Of a stretch of DNA of 64,000 nt, positions 23,447-32,689 are shown in pieces. The notes below the pieces were generated by a model. That model saw only the letters and a program-made list of their open reading frames with translations. It was not told the origin of the DNA and did no database searches. The stretch is from assembly GCA_910578975.1 (NCBI GenBank), contig CAJTRZ010000004.1:134430-198429 (forward strand), in the 5' to 3' direction. This stretch comes from an uncultured Eubacterium sp. GTDB lineage: Bacteria > Bacillota > Clostridia > Lachnospirales > Lachnospiraceae. Position numbers and translations under genes: made by a program. The first letter of the stretch is position 1, and every line of letters starts with the position of its first letter.

Positions 23447-24538
23447 ATGAAAAGAAAAAATGTGATTTTGGTGACGTTTTTATTAACAATGTTAGTTAGT
23501 TTGATGTTTAGTCAGAGTGTTTGGGCAAAAAATAAAGTTAAACTTAATTATAATAAAAAGATACTTTTTGTTGGCGACAAAGTTAAATTAAAAGTTAAGA
23601 ATACTAAGAAAAAAATAAAATGGAGTAGTAAAAATAAAAAAATTGCAGAGGTTTCCAGTAAAGGCAGAATAAAAGCTAAAAAAGCTGGAAAAACAGTGAT
23701 TATTGCAAAAGTTGGAAAGAAAAGATATAAATGCAAGATAACAGTAAAAAAGAAAAAATATAAAATTATTGATCGAGAAATAGGATATTATACATCTGAT
23801 TTAAAACCAGAAGGAACTTATTATTTAAGTTTTGGATTAAAATGGAAAGGTAAAGAAGTTTCTTGTGATGGAAAATGTGATATTGTATTTATGAATAATA
23901 ACAATAAAATCCTAAAAACCCATACAGTAAAGTTTTCTTCAAAGGATTTTTGTGATGTTGAAATAAATAATTTATTAAAATATCGTTGTGAAATAGATAT
24001 AAATATAAACGATAAGCCAAAGGAATTACTTGGAGATGGAAAGATAGGTTTTATCATAAGACTTAATAACGGTCAGACATTTTCGTTGTATAAAGAAGAC
24101 ACATACTTTACAGGATCAGCATCAAGTGGTGAAATAATTAAATTTGATAATATTAGTGTAGTGCTACCTATTTTTGGGACGGTTTCGACTTATCTAGGAG
24201 ACGTAAGGGTAGCAGCATTGAAAATAAATAAGGTGGAATATTCGTATAGTAGGAATTTCAATGGAACATATAATTTTGAGTTTTGGATAAACGGAAGAAA
24301 AACATATGACTTTTTGGGAAATTCAGGCACAGTAGAGTGTGGATTGTGCTATTCGATACAAAAAGATGGTAATAACATAATGTTAAAGGATAGCAATATT
24401 CCTAATTTAGAAGGACGTTATAGCATTTCTCAACCATTGGGTAATAGAAAAGTTGGAGAAAATGTTGGAACTTATCCAACGAATTGTGATTTAAGTAAGG
24501 GAACATACCAGTTGGTTATATCAGATTATTATTACTAA
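23447..24538 (+). CDS. Secreted Lys-rich protein with a bacterial Ig-like (BIG2) domain
   Basis: A 363-residue exported protein: signal peptide at 1-27 (KRK, hydrophobic core, 'SVWA'), then a short bacterial Ig-like group 2 domain at about 30-110 ('VKLKVKNTKKKIKWSSKNKK', then 'IAEVSSKGRIKAKKAGKTVI'), very rich in Lys, and a C-terminal region of about 240 residues that I do not recognise ('YYLSFGLKWKGKEVS', 'DKPKELLGDGKIGFIIRLNN'). The strong positive charge suggests binding to anionic wall polymers. AGGAGATAGAGAAA precedes ATG 23447. It has no sortase motif. Confidence 0.72.
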   Translation: MKRKNVILVTFLLTMLVSLMFSQSVWAKNKVKLNYNKKILFVGDKVKLKVKNTKKKIKWSSKNKKIAEVSSKGRIKAKKAGKTVIIAKVGKKRYKCKITVKKKKYKIIDREIGYYTSDLKPEGTYYLSFGLKWKGKEVSCDGKCDIVFMNNNNKILKTHTVKFSSKDFCDVEINNLLKYRCEIDININDKPKELLGDGKIGFIIRLNNGQTFSLYKEDTYFTGSASSGEIIKFDNISVVLPIFGTVSTYLGDVRVAALKINKVEYSYSRNFNGTYNFEFWINGRKTYDFLGNSGTVECGLCYSIQKDGNNIMLKDSNIPNLEGRYSISQPLGNRKVGENVGTYPTNCDLSKGTYQLVISDYYY

Positions 24539-24670
24539 TTTTATCAAAAACCTTATGTTATTAATTAAACAGGGATGTGGAAGTGATTTTATATAGTACT
24601 ATTTTTTGATACGTGTTACAATAAAATATATAAGTGTGTATAATAAAATAATATCGATAGGAGAACACAT

Positions 24671-26314
24671 ATGATAGAAGTAAAAGAATACAGAGGGCAT
24701 ATTAGAAACTGGGAAATGCTTTGCCATGAATTAGAAATTTACGAGGCATTGGGTTATCCCGCTGAAATATTAGAAGATGAGGAATCCCAAGATATTCTGG
24801 GGCAGGGTGTTATGGCAGCATCCGTTTCTGAAATGCCAAGTGAACGTAAGAGAATGACACGCAAGGAGCGTGAGGAAGCAATTCTCATAAAAGCATACCA
24901 AAAGTGGGGATGTGATATGGCAGATCATATTTATGGTATGTTTGCCTTTGCATTGTGGGATGGTGAGGCGCAGAAATTGTTTTGTCTGAGAGACCAGTTT
25001 GGAACAAAACCTTTTTACTATTATGTAACAGAAGAAGGAGAATTACTATATGGCACGACCATCAGACAGATTATGGACCAGCCGGGATTTGTGAAAGAAC
25101 TGAATGAGGAAATGCTGCAGTTGTATCTGAGCCTGACTTATGGAGCAGGAGAAGATACATTCTTTAAAGGTGTGAAAAAGCTGTTGCCGGGACGCTACAT
25201 GACTTGGCAGAATGGAAAGATGGAGATTGTTCGTTACTGGAAGCCGGAGTTTCATCCAGATGAAAGTAAGTCACTCGAAGATTGGGCAGATGAGATACAT
25301 ACGACCATTCGGGAGATTATGCCGGAAGTGAAAGAAGAGAATGAAGTGGCAGCATCCTTTTTATCGGGAGGTGTGGATTCTTCTTATGTACTGGCAATGT
25401 CTGATATACAGACAGCAGCAGCCTGTGGTTATGAGGAGGAACGTTTTGATGAGTCCGTACTGGCAGCAAAGACTGCAGAACTTCTGGAACGTGATTTTAA
25501 CAGAAGAGTAATAAGTCCAAAGGAGTATTTTGAGATTGTTCCTTATGTAATGTACAATATGGAACAGCCTTTGGGCGATGCGTCAGCTATTGTTTTTGCA
25601 TTAGGATGCAGGGCGGCAGCAGAGAAGGCAGATATCTGCTATTCAGGAGAGGGAGCAGATGAATTTTTCGGCGGTTACAATATGTACCGCAATGCAGAGC
25701 GTTACGGAGAGAATTTAAAGACTTTTTATGTTGGAAACACCAACATTATGAAAGAAGATGAGAAAAAGAAAATTCTCAAACACTATAATGAAAATGTGCT
25801 TCCAATAGACTTGGTGAAAGATATATATGAAGAGATGGAAGAATTAGACCCATTGTCAAAGATGTCTAATGTGGATATTCAGATTTGGCTGGAAGGTGAC
25901 ATTTATCTAAATGTGGACAAGATGAGTGAGGCGGCAGGACTGGAAATCAGAATGCCTCTTACAGACCGAAGAATCTTTGATATTGCATCACGTATGCCGT
26001 CAAAATATAAGGTAAATGATGAGCAGAACAAAGTAGCATTCCGTACGGCAGCGGCGAATGTACTTCCGAAGGAGATTGCTTTTCGTAAAAAACTTGGTTT
26101 TATTGTGCCAATTCGTATCTGGATGGCAGATGAGAGATACAATCAGGATGTACAGAGGTTATTTAATAGTGATATTGCAGACAAGTTCTTCCATGTAGAT
26201 GAAATCAAGGCAATCTTTGATGAGTATATTGGTGGAAATTCAGATAACTGGAGAAAAGTATGGACGATTTATACTTTCTTGGTGTGGTATGAAGAATACT
26301 TTGTCAAAAGATAA
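24671..26314 (+). CDS. Asparagine synthetase B-like protein lacking the glutaminase cysteine
   Basis: A 547-residue AsnB homologue. The synthetase domain is intact: PP-loop 'FLSGGVDSSYVLAMSD' (about 235-250), 'CYSGEGADEFFGGYNMYRNA' and 'EAAGLEIRMPLTDRRIFDIA'. The N-terminal class II glutaminase domain is atypical: it starts 'MIEVKEYRGHIRNWE' instead of 'MCGI/F...', so the nucleophile Cys2 and the HRGPD and NGEIYN motifs are absent; recognisable similarity begins only near 'KAYQKWGCDMADHIYGMFAF' (about 75). It therefore cannot hydrolyse glutamine in the usual way and may use ammonia or amidate another substrate. ATAGGAGAACACAT precedes ATG 24671. Confidence 0.83.
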   Translation: MIEVKEYRGHIRNWEMLCHELEIYEALGYPAEILEDEESQDILGQGVMAASVSEMPSERKRMTRKEREEAILIKAYQKWGCDMADHIYGMFAFALWDGEAQKLFCLRDQFGTKPFYYYVTEEGELLYGTTIRQIMDQPGFVKELNEEMLQLYLSLTYGAGEDTFFKGVKKLLPGRYMTWQNGKMEIVRYWKPEFHPDESKSLEDWADEIHTTIREIMPEVKEENEVAASFLSGGVDSSYVLAMSDIQTAAACGYEEERFDESVLAAKTAELLERDFNRRVISPKEYFEIVPYVMYNMEQPLGDASAIVFALGCRAAAEKADICYSGEGADEFFGGYNMYRNAERYGENLKTFYVGNTNIMKEDEKKKILKHYNENVLPIDLVKDIYEEMEELDPLSKMSNVDIQIWLEGDIYLNVDKMSEAAGLEIRMPLTDRRIFDIASRMPSKYKVNDEQNKVAFRTAAANVLPKEIAFRKKLGFIVPIRIWMADERYNQDVQRLFNSDIADKFFHVDEIKAIFDEYIGGNSDNWRKVWTIYTFLVWYEEYFVKR

Positions 26315-26341
26315 CTGTAATGAATTTGAGTATAAATGTGA

Positions 26342-26370
26342 TTGACTTCATAATTAATAGATAGTATTAT
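26342..26370 (+). promoter_or_regulatory. Promoter of the DUF6273 secreted protein
   Basis: TTGACT at 26342-26347, a 17-bp spacer and TATTAT at 26365-26370, each differing from consensus at one position. The gene starts about 70 bases downstream, after a GGGGGAA ribosome site. Confidence 0.6.
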
Positions 26371-26441
26371 TTAGTTATAAGATTTATAAGTGATCACAAA
26401 ATAAGTTTTAGAATCTTAAAAAAGAATAGGGGGAACACACT

Positions 26442-27530
26442 ATGAAAAAATGTTTTAGAAAATTAGTGTCATTAGTATGTGCGTCAGTATTGACAGTGTC
26501 AATGATGTCTACATATGGCACAGATGTAAAAGCAACTACGATATCTGGGCATGAACTGAAGAATCCTGTGAAAGAGGCTTCTAACACAGAATGGGATTGT
26601 GTCTGGTTTGGAAGTTATCCACAGGCAGAAGTTGTACCATCAAGTACATTTACCGCAATAGACTATGATTTGCTTGAGGATGGAGATATTATTGTATCAG
26701 AAGAATTATATGACAAACTAATCAAAGCAAAAGATATGGATTGGAATGAAAATGGCGATATCAATCTGGACGGTACATATTATAGACGAATCAAAAAGTC
26801 TGATGCTACACCTTGTACAGTAATTAGTTCTGGACCAATGGGTAAGGTAATGACGGCATATCAATGGAACAGTGATTCAGAATACCATTATTTTAAATAT
26901 GAACCAATTAAATGGAGAGTGTTGAATATAACAGGAGATGTTGCATTATTATTGGCGGACCAGGGATTGGATAATCCAGCAGCTAGCAAGAAAGTTAGTT
27001 ATTGGAACGAATCAGGAGTTAGAGCCTGGTTGAATGGTGATAGTAGTGATACTTTTATCAAAACAGCATTTAGTGCAGCAGAAAGAGCTGTCATTAAAAC
27101 TTCTCAAATAACAGAAAATCGTACTCTTTTATCAGATAAAATATTTTTATTATCGGAGTCTGATGTGATAAATGAGTCATATGGCTTTAGTAATGATGAT
27201 ACCAGCTTGGACAGAGCAAGATGGAGTAGAAGCAGTACTTTTTCGAAAGCAATGGGAACACACATAAATATAGAATTTAAATCTATACCATATTATGGAT
27301 GTAGTTCATGGATGTTGCGTTCTGCAAAGTATAATCCTGAAAGCAGGAGTGGCCCGGCGAATTATCAGCAACGGTGTGTCGGCTCAATGGGAAATGTTGT
27401 TTATACGTTGCCTGATTATACAAAGTTATCGATTGGATGCAACTCTGTTCGTCCGGTTTTACGTCTTGATGTTTCAGCCTCTTCTAGAGTATGTTCTTAT
27501 GCAGGTACAGTAAATAGTAATAGTAGATAA
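26442..27530 (+). CDS. Secreted DUF6273 domain protein
   Basis: A 362-residue exported protein with a signal peptide (1-31: KKCFRK, hydrophobic core, 'DVKA'). The mature part shows the DUF6273 pattern common in clostridial surface proteins: 'WDCVWFGSYPQAEV' (about 46-59), 'YEPIKWRVLNITGDVALLLA', 'SYWNESGVRAWLNG', 'AFSAAERAVIKTSQITE', 'DKIFLLSESDVINESYGF' and a C-terminal 'SVRPVLRLDVSASS'. These domains are related to the formylglycine-type sulfatase-modifying/C-type-lectin fold and probably bind ligands; no enzyme activity is known. It has its own promoter and terminator, so it is monocistronic. Confidence 0.8.
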   Translation: MKKCFRKLVSLVCASVLTVSMMSTYGTDVKATTISGHELKNPVKEASNTEWDCVWFGSYPQAEVVPSSTFTAIDYDLLEDGDIIVSEELYDKLIKAKDMDWNENGDINLDGTYYRRIKKSDATPCTVISSGPMGKVMTAYQWNSDSEYHYFKYEPIKWRVLNITGDVALLLADQGLDNPAASKKVSYWNESGVRAWLNGDSSDTFIKTAFSAAERAVIKTSQITENRTLLSDKIFLLSESDVINESYGFSNDDTSLDRARWSRSSTFSKAMGTHINIEFKSIPYYGCSSWMLRSAKYNPESRSGPANYQQRCVGSMGNVVYTLPDYTKLSIGCNSVRPVLRLDVSASSRVCSYAGTVNSNSR

Positions 27531-27541
27531 ATACAATATTG

Positions 27542-27578
27542 CTGTCTGGAGTATTAAAAATTCCAGACAGTTTTTTAT
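27542..27578 (+). terminator. Intrinsic terminator after the DUF6273 gene
   Basis: CTGTCTGGA (27542-27550) pairs with TCCAGACAG (27562-27570), followed by TTTTTTATTA. The same stem sequence is used by the terminator at 46098-46129. Confidence 0.88.
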
Positions 27579-27634
27579 TATAAAAGAATATTATAAAATA
27601 ATAGATTAATAGGTTTTATAAGGAGTGACAAGTA

Positions 27635-28609
27635 ATGAAAAATATGAAAAAAATAGTGGTACTTACAAGCGGAGGTGATGCACCGGGAATGAATTCAGCC
27701 ATTCGTGCAGTAGTATATAGTGCGCACCAGTTTGGCATTGAAGTGGTAGGAGTTCTTCGTGGATATGATGGACTTATCGACTGGGAGACAATCCCTTTGG
27801 GATTGGATGTAGTAAGAAATATTAATAACCAGGGTGGTACGATTTTATATACAAGCCGTAGCGAGCGTTTTTTACATTCGGAATATAGAAAACAGGCAGC
27901 AGAAAATCTTAAAAAGAGCAACATTGATGCTGTTGTGGCAATTGGTGGTGATGGAACGCTCCGTGGAGCAATAGATTTAGAAAAAGAGGGAATTCCTATA
28001 ATATGTATTCCAGGCACGATTGACAGAGATGTAGCATGTACGGAGTATACTTTAGGATTTGATACGGCAGCAAATACAGCGACAGAGGCGATTGATAAAA
28101 TAAGAGATTCTTCAGTATCTCATGGGCGTTGCAGTGTTGTGGAGGTAATGGGAAGAAAGCGTGGTTATATTGCTCTATGGGCAGGAATGGCTACTTCGGC
28201 AGATGCCATTATTCTCCCAGAAAAATGGAATGGAGATTTTGACAGTGTTATTGATGCGATAAAGCAGCGTCATGCGGATGGCAGAGACAGTTATCTGGTG
28301 GTAGTAGCAGAAGGAGTTACAGATGCACCAGAACTGGCAGACATGATTCGGAAAAAGACAGGTATTGAGTCGAGAGTTTCGGTGCTTGGATATATTCAGC
28401 GGGGAGGAAATCCTACAGCGAAAGACAGAATGTATGGTTCATTAATGGGAGCCTATGCTGTCGAGATATTTAATAGTGGTAAGAAAAACAGAATTGTGGC
28501 GATTAAGAATGATATATTAGTAGATTACGATATGCAGGAAGCACTTATGATTGAAAATAATAAGTTGGATTCTTTCCAGTATGAATTAAGTTTTAGATTG
28601 TCAGAATAG
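27635..28609 (+). CDS. pfkA: ATP-dependent 6-phosphofructokinase
   Basis: A 324-residue PfkA-type kinase that phosphorylates fructose 6-phosphate at C1, the committed step of glycolysis. The N-terminal nucleotide loop is 'VLTSGGDAPGMNSAIRAV', followed by 'AIGGDGTLRGAIDLE' (about 110), the catalytic segment 'IPGTIDRDVACTEYTLGFDT' (TIDxD) and 'VEVMGRKRGYIALWAG', with the late 'VLGYIQRGGNPTAKDR'. Length is normal. AAGGAGTGACAAGTA precedes ATG 27635. It lies immediately upstream of prfC and after an intrinsic terminator, so a promoter should exist in 27578-27634, though none stands out. Confidence 0.95.
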   Translation: MKNMKKIVVLTSGGDAPGMNSAIRAVVYSAHQFGIEVVGVLRGYDGLIDWETIPLGLDVVRNINNQGGTILYTSRSERFLHSEYRKQAAENLKKSNIDAVVAIGGDGTLRGAIDLEKEGIPIICIPGTIDRDVACTEYTLGFDTAANTATEAIDKIRDSSVSHGRCSVVEVMGRKRGYIALWAGMATSADAIILPEKWNGDFDSVIDAIKQRHADGRDSYLVVVAEGVTDAPELADMIRKKTGIESRVSVLGYIQRGGNPTAKDRMYGSLMGAYAVEIFNSGKKNRIVAIKNDILVDYDMQEALMIENNKLDSFQYELSFRLSE

Positions 28610-28707
28610 TAATAATTGGATATAATAAATCCGGTGTACAGCAGGAAAAAATGATGATTCATACATTAAGTACACAAATAAATAAAATTATTTTATTGGA
28701 GATTAAT

Positions 28708-30303
28708 ATGTCAGAAAATATAAAAAAAGAGATAGAAAACAGAAGAACATTTGCAATTATATCCCATCCGGATGCAGGTAAAACCACATTGACGGAGAAG
28801 TTTTTGTTATATGGTGGAGCAATCAATACAGCAGGCTCTGTAAAAGGAAAGGCGAACTCAAAGTATGCAGTTTCCGACTGGATGGATATTGAGAAGGAGA
28901 GAGGAATTTCTGTTACGTCATCTGCATTACAGTTTCAGTATGATGGATATTGTATTAATATACTGGACACACCAGGACATCAGGACTTCTCAGAAGACAC
29001 ATACCGTACATTGATGGCAGCTGATTCTGCAGTAATGGTAATTGATGCTTCAAAGGGTGTTGAGGCACAGACAATTAAACTTTTTAAGGTTTGTGTAATG
29101 AGACATATACCAATATTTACGTTTATCAATAAGATGGATTTGGAGGCAAGAGATCCATATGAATTATTAGAGGAGATTGAAAATGTTCTGGGAATTAAAA
29201 CATGTCCAATGAATTGGCCAATTGGTTCAGGAAAGCAGTTTAAAGGTGTTTATGATAGAGGTACAAAGAAAATTTCTATGTTTCAGGCAGTTTCAGTCGG
29301 TGGAGCAAAGAGTGCTGCGGAGACTACTTATGATATAGAAGATGTTGCATTTCAGCAGGAAATCGGAGAGGATTTATACGAACAGTTAGCAGAGGATGTA
29401 GAGTTGCTGGATGGAGCAAGTGAGCCTTTTGATCAGGAACTGGTAGATAAAGGAGAATTGTCACCAGTATTTTTTGGTTCAGCGCTGACTACTTTTGGTG
29501 TGGAAACTTTTCTGGAGCATTTCTTAAAGATGACGGAATCACCGCTTCCAAGAATGTCAGATGCAGGGCTAATTAATCCGGTAGAAGAAGAGTTTTCCGG
29601 ATTTATTTTCAAGATTCAGGCAAATATGAATAAAGCGCATCATGATAGAATTGCTTTTATGCGAATCTGTTCTGGCAAATTTGATGCTACAAAGGATATA
29701 TATCATGTACAGAGTGGAAGAAAGATGAAACTTTCCCGTCCACAGCAGATTATGGCACAGGACAGAAAAGTTATTGATGAGGCATATGCCGGTGATGTTA
29801 TGGGAGTCTTTGATCCGGGAGTATTTTCTATTGGAGATACGATATGTATGCCGGGCAAGAAGTTTGCCTATGAAGGAATTCCGACCTTTGCCCCTGAGCA
29901 TTTTTGTAGATTGGTAGCATTGGATTCCATGAAGCGTAAGCAGTTTATGAAAGGGGTAACCCAGATTGCCCAGGAAGGTGCTATCCAGATTTTTCAGGAT
30001 TATAATCTGGAGATGTCAGAGATTATCGTTGGGGTAGTAGGTGTACTTCAGTTTGATGTTTTGAAATATAGAATGGAAAATGAATATGGTTGTGATGTGC
30101 GGTTAGACCCGCTGCCATATACACATATCCGTTGGGTAAAAGACCCTGCAACAGATTTAAACAGTTTGAAGTGTCCAAGCGATACAAAGAAAGTGAAGGA
30201 TATGAAAGGAAATCCATTGATTTTATTTTCTAATGAGTGGTCTATTCGAATGACATTAGAGAGAAATGAAGGATTAGAGTTTGAAGAATTCTGGAAAAAT
30301 TAG
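28708..30303 (+). CDS. prfC: Peptide chain release factor 3
   Basis: A 531-residue translational GTPase that recycles RF1/RF2 after termination. G motifs are visible: 'SHPDAGKTTLTEKFLLYGGA' (G1), 'EKERGISVTSSALQF' (G2), 'DTPGHQDFSEDTYRTL' (G3) and 'FINKMD' (G4). The C-terminal domains include 'VAQEGAIQIFQDY' type and 'VVGVLQFDVLKYRMENEYG' segments characteristic of RF3. The longer frame starts at ATG 28651, but ATG 28708 has TTGGAGATTAAT upstream and gives the family length (about 528), so it was chosen. It probably follows pfkA on the same transcript. Confidence 0.93.
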   Translation: MSENIKKEIENRRTFAIISHPDAGKTTLTEKFLLYGGAINTAGSVKGKANSKYAVSDWMDIEKERGISVTSSALQFQYDGYCINILDTPGHQDFSEDTYRTLMAADSAVMVIDASKGVEAQTIKLFKVCVMRHIPIFTFINKMDLEARDPYELLEEIENVLGIKTCPMNWPIGSGKQFKGVYDRGTKKISMFQAVSVGGAKSAAETTYDIEDVAFQQEIGEDLYEQLAEDVELLDGASEPFDQELVDKGELSPVFFGSALTTFGVETFLEHFLKMTESPLPRMSDAGLINPVEEEFSGFIFKIQANMNKAHHDRIAFMRICSGKFDATKDIYHVQSGRKMKLSRPQQIMAQDRKVIDEAYAGDVMGVFDPGVFSIGDTICMPGKKFAYEGIPTFAPEHFCRLVALDSMKRKQFMKGVTQIAQEGAIQIFQDYNLEMSEIIVGVVGVLQFDVLKYRMENEYGCDVRLDPLPYTHIRWVKDPATDLNSLKCPSDTKKVKDMKGNPLILFSNEWSIRMTLERNEGLEFEEFWKN

Positions 30304-30331
30304 AAAATATTTTGTAACAATTTAGATAAGA

Positions 30332-30408
30332 AAAGAGAGAAATTTTGAATGGCTGTCTGACAGGCGAGTGTCAGTCGTAGCGTTTTGAATAGACTCTCTT
30401 TTTTTTAT
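30332..30408 (+). terminator. Large bipartite terminator hairpin after prfC
   Basis: AAAGAGAG (30332-30339) pairs with CTCTCTTT (from 30394), followed by a long T-run. Instead of a short loop, the 54-base interior has its own CTGACA/TGTCAG stem and two copies of TTTTGAAT placed symmetrically as an internal loop. A terminator is certain; the elaborate interior is unusual. Confidence 0.75.
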
Positions 30409-30485
30409 GATAATAAATAAAAAAATTTACTGTTTATTCTTTTTATAAAGTGATAATATATTTACTATAGAAGGAAGGGAACGGA

Positions 30486-30908
30486 ATGGATAAGAAACAG
30501 ATACAACAATTAATAGAGAAGGCAACAGAACAGATACAATATTGCTATGCTCCATATTCGGGATTTAGGGTAGGAGCAGCGCTCCTCACAAAGGATGGAA
30601 AAGTTTATGCAGGCTGTAATGTTGAAAATGCATCATATACACCTACTAATTGTGCAGAACGGACAGCATTCTTTAAAGCTGTAAGCGAAGGAGAAAGGGA
30701 GTTTCAGGCGATTTGTATTGTAGGAGGAATGGATGGAGTAATAGAAACTTATACCCCGCCCTGTGGTGTATGCAGACAAGTTATGATGGAATTTTGTAAT
30801 CCGGGATCATTCCAGATTATTTTGGCGACAGGTATAGAAAAATACGAAGTATTTTTGCTGAAGGATTTACTGCCAATGGGATTTGGACCGGATGATGTAA
30901 GAAAATAA
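30486..30908 (+). CDS. cdd: Cytidine deaminase
   Basis: A 140-residue tetrameric-type cytidine deaminase converting (deoxy)cytidine to (deoxy)uridine in pyrimidine salvage. Zinc site and catalytic glutamate are in 'NCAERTAFFKAVSEG' (CAE motif) and 'PPCGVCRQVMMEF' (PCxxC). The N-terminal 'APYSGFRVGAALLTKDGKVY' and 'GCNVENASYTPTNCAE' are diagnostic. GAAGGAAGGGAACGG precedes ATG 30486. It opens a run of salvage genes; its product uridine is the substrate of the phosphorylase two genes on. Confidence 0.94.
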   Translation: MDKKQIQQLIEKATEQIQYCYAPYSGFRVGAALLTKDGKVYAGCNVENASYTPTNCAERTAFFKAVSEGEREFQAICIVGGMDGVIETYTPPCGVCRQVMMEFCNPGSFQIILATGIEKYEVFLLKDLLPMGFGPDDVRK

Positions 30909-30926
30909 ATTTGTTAGGAGATGAAC

Positions 30927-31778
30927 ATGGAAAAGATATTAGAATTATCTGAATGTGAAAAACTTAAAGACAACAAAACAATTTACAATGGAGATAGCAT
31001 TGAGATGAAAAACTCTAGTATTATATTTTCAGGACACGGTAATATTTTAATCTTGGATAATCAGGTAAGACTGGTTAATAGCAAAATTCATTTTAAAGGA
31101 GATAATTGCGTCGTTTATTTAAGAAGTAATCCTAAAAATGATTATTATTTAAACATTGCAGTGAGTAATGAAAACTGTGTTTATATCGGTGAGCGGAACT
31201 ATTTTAATGGAACATTGAATGTGGTTGTATCAGAATATCAAAATGTATTGATAGGTGATAACAGTGTATTTGCTTTTGGGATTTGGATGCGTACCGGTGA
31301 TGCACATGCTCTGTATGATATTCATACAAGAAAAAGAATTAATTATGGAAAATCTATTCTTGTAGGAGACCATGTATGGCTGGGGCAGTCAGCAATGGTC
31401 TTAAAAGGAACGCAGTTTGGTTCTGGCGCAGTACTTGGTGGAGGAAGTATCATATCGAACAAAGTTGTTCCTTCGCATACATTGTTTGCAGGAAATCCTG
31501 CAAAGAAATTAAAAGAGGATGTGGCGCATTTAAATTGGGGAATACATGGATGGACAAGAGAAAAAATTGAAATATATGACGAAATGAATGATGAGGTTTA
31601 TGTTTATGAGAAACCAAAGAAAAACTGTAAAAGTCTGAAAGAAATTGACCGATTATTGAAGGGAAAGATGAAGGCAGAGGAAAAGGTAGAAATTATACAA
31701 AAATATTTAGTAGATGAGAAAGATGCAAACAGGTTTTTTATTGGGAAAGAGAATAAGCGCAAAGGTATTTTTAGATAA
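30927..31778 (+). CDS. Left-handed beta-helix (hexapeptide) acyltransferase-like protein
   Basis: A 283-residue protein whose residues 25-190 form imperfect hexapeptide repeats of a left-handed beta-helix, typical of O-acetyltransferases of the LbetaH superfamily. The catalytic-type segment is 'WMRTGDAHALYDIHTRKRIN' followed by 'ILVGDHVWLGQSAMVLKGTQ', 'GSGAVLGGGSIISNKVVPSH' and 'FAGNPAKKLKED', a standard order for sugar or capsule acetyltransferases. The C-terminal 80 residues are unassigned. ATG 30927 was preferred over ATG 30921 because AGGAG then stands six bases upstream. A glycan enzyme inside nucleoside salvage is unexpected. Confidence 0.8.
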   Translation: MEKILELSECEKLKDNKTIYNGDSIEMKNSSIIFSGHGNILILDNQVRLVNSKIHFKGDNCVVYLRSNPKNDYYLNIAVSNENCVYIGERNYFNGTLNVVVSEYQNVLIGDNSVFAFGIWMRTGDAHALYDIHTRKRINYGKSILVGDHVWLGQSAMVLKGTQFGSGAVLGGGSIISNKVVPSHTLFAGNPAKKLKEDVAHLNWGIHGWTREKIEIYDEMNDEVYVYEKPKKNCKSLKEIDRLLKGKMKAEEKVEIIQKYLVDEKDANRFFIGKENKRKGIFR

Positions 31779-31831
31779 AAGGTATTTTGACCTGTAAAAA
31801 ATAATTGTGCATAAAATGAAAGAGGTGTGCC

Positions 31832-32605
31832 ATGAAAAATTATTCAGAAAATCCAAAGAAACAATATCATATTCAGGTGGAAAAAGGAGAAGTTGGACGC
31901 TATGTCATTATGCCAGGAGACCCGAAACGATGTGAAAAGATTGCAAAATATCTGGATAATCCTGTTTTGATTGCAGATAATCGTGAGTATGTTACATACA
32001 CAGGAACACTTGAGGGGGTAAAGGTAAGTGTAACATCTACAGGAATTGGAGGACCTTCAGCAGCGATTGCTATGGAGGAACTGTATCGGTGTGGGGCTGA
32101 TACTTTTATCAGAGTAGGAACATGTGGTGGTATGCAGACAGAGGTGAAAAGTGGAGATCTGGTAATTGCTACAGGTGCTGTTCGCATGGAAGGAACAAGC
32201 AGGGAATATGCACCGATGGAGTTTCCGGCGGTGGCAGATTTTTCTGTGACAAATGCGTTGTTGAAGGCTACAAAATACAAAGAGTTTCCTTATCATGTAG
32301 GTGTGGTTCAGTGCAAGGACTCTTTTTATGGACAGCATGAACCGGAAACAAAACCTGTTAGTTATGAATTAGAAAATAAGTGGGAGGCGTGGAAGAGACT
32401 GGGCTGTCTGGCATCTGAGATGGAATCGGCAGCATTGTTTATCGTGGCGAGTTATCTGAAAGTAAGAGCTGGCTCCTGTTTTCTTGTGGTAGCAAATCAG
32501 GAAAGAGAAATACAGGGATTAGAAAACCCGGTAGTACATGATACGGATATGGCGATTCAGACAGTGATTGAAGCTGTTCGAAATTTGATTCGTGAGGAGA
32601 AATAG
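31832..32605 (+). CDS. udp: Uridine phosphorylase-type nucleoside phosphorylase
   Basis: A 257-residue hexameric nucleoside phosphorylase of the Udp/DeoD (NP-I) family. 'MPGDPKRCEKIAKYLDN' at about 27-43 supplies phosphate-binding residues, 'GTCGGMQTEVKSGDLVIATG' the second, and 'LASEMESAALFIVASYLKVR' the ribose-binding Glu/Met-Glu. The HIQ-containing N-terminus ('QYHIQVEKGEVGRYV') favours uridine over purine substrates. It cleaves uridine to uracil and ribose 1-phosphate. AAGAGGTGTGCC precedes ATG 31832. The sugar phosphate goes to the phosphopentomutase encoded downstream. Confidence 0.88.
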   Translation: MKNYSENPKKQYHIQVEKGEVGRYVIMPGDPKRCEKIAKYLDNPVLIADNREYVTYTGTLEGVKVSVTSTGIGGPSAAIAMEELYRCGADTFIRVGTCGGMQTEVKSGDLVIATGAVRMEGTSREYAPMEFPAVADFSVTNALLKATKYKEFPYHVGVVQCKDSFYGQHEPETKPVSYELENKWEAWKRLGCLASEMESAALFIVASYLKVRAGSCFLVVANQEREIQGLENPVVHDTDMAIQTVIEAVRNLIREEK

Positions 32606-32689
32606 TGCTGTATTTTAATGGAGAATCGGACTTTTAATCTGGACATAAAAAGTGTGCACAAAGATGGTTCGTTGGAAAAGGAGGAGACG

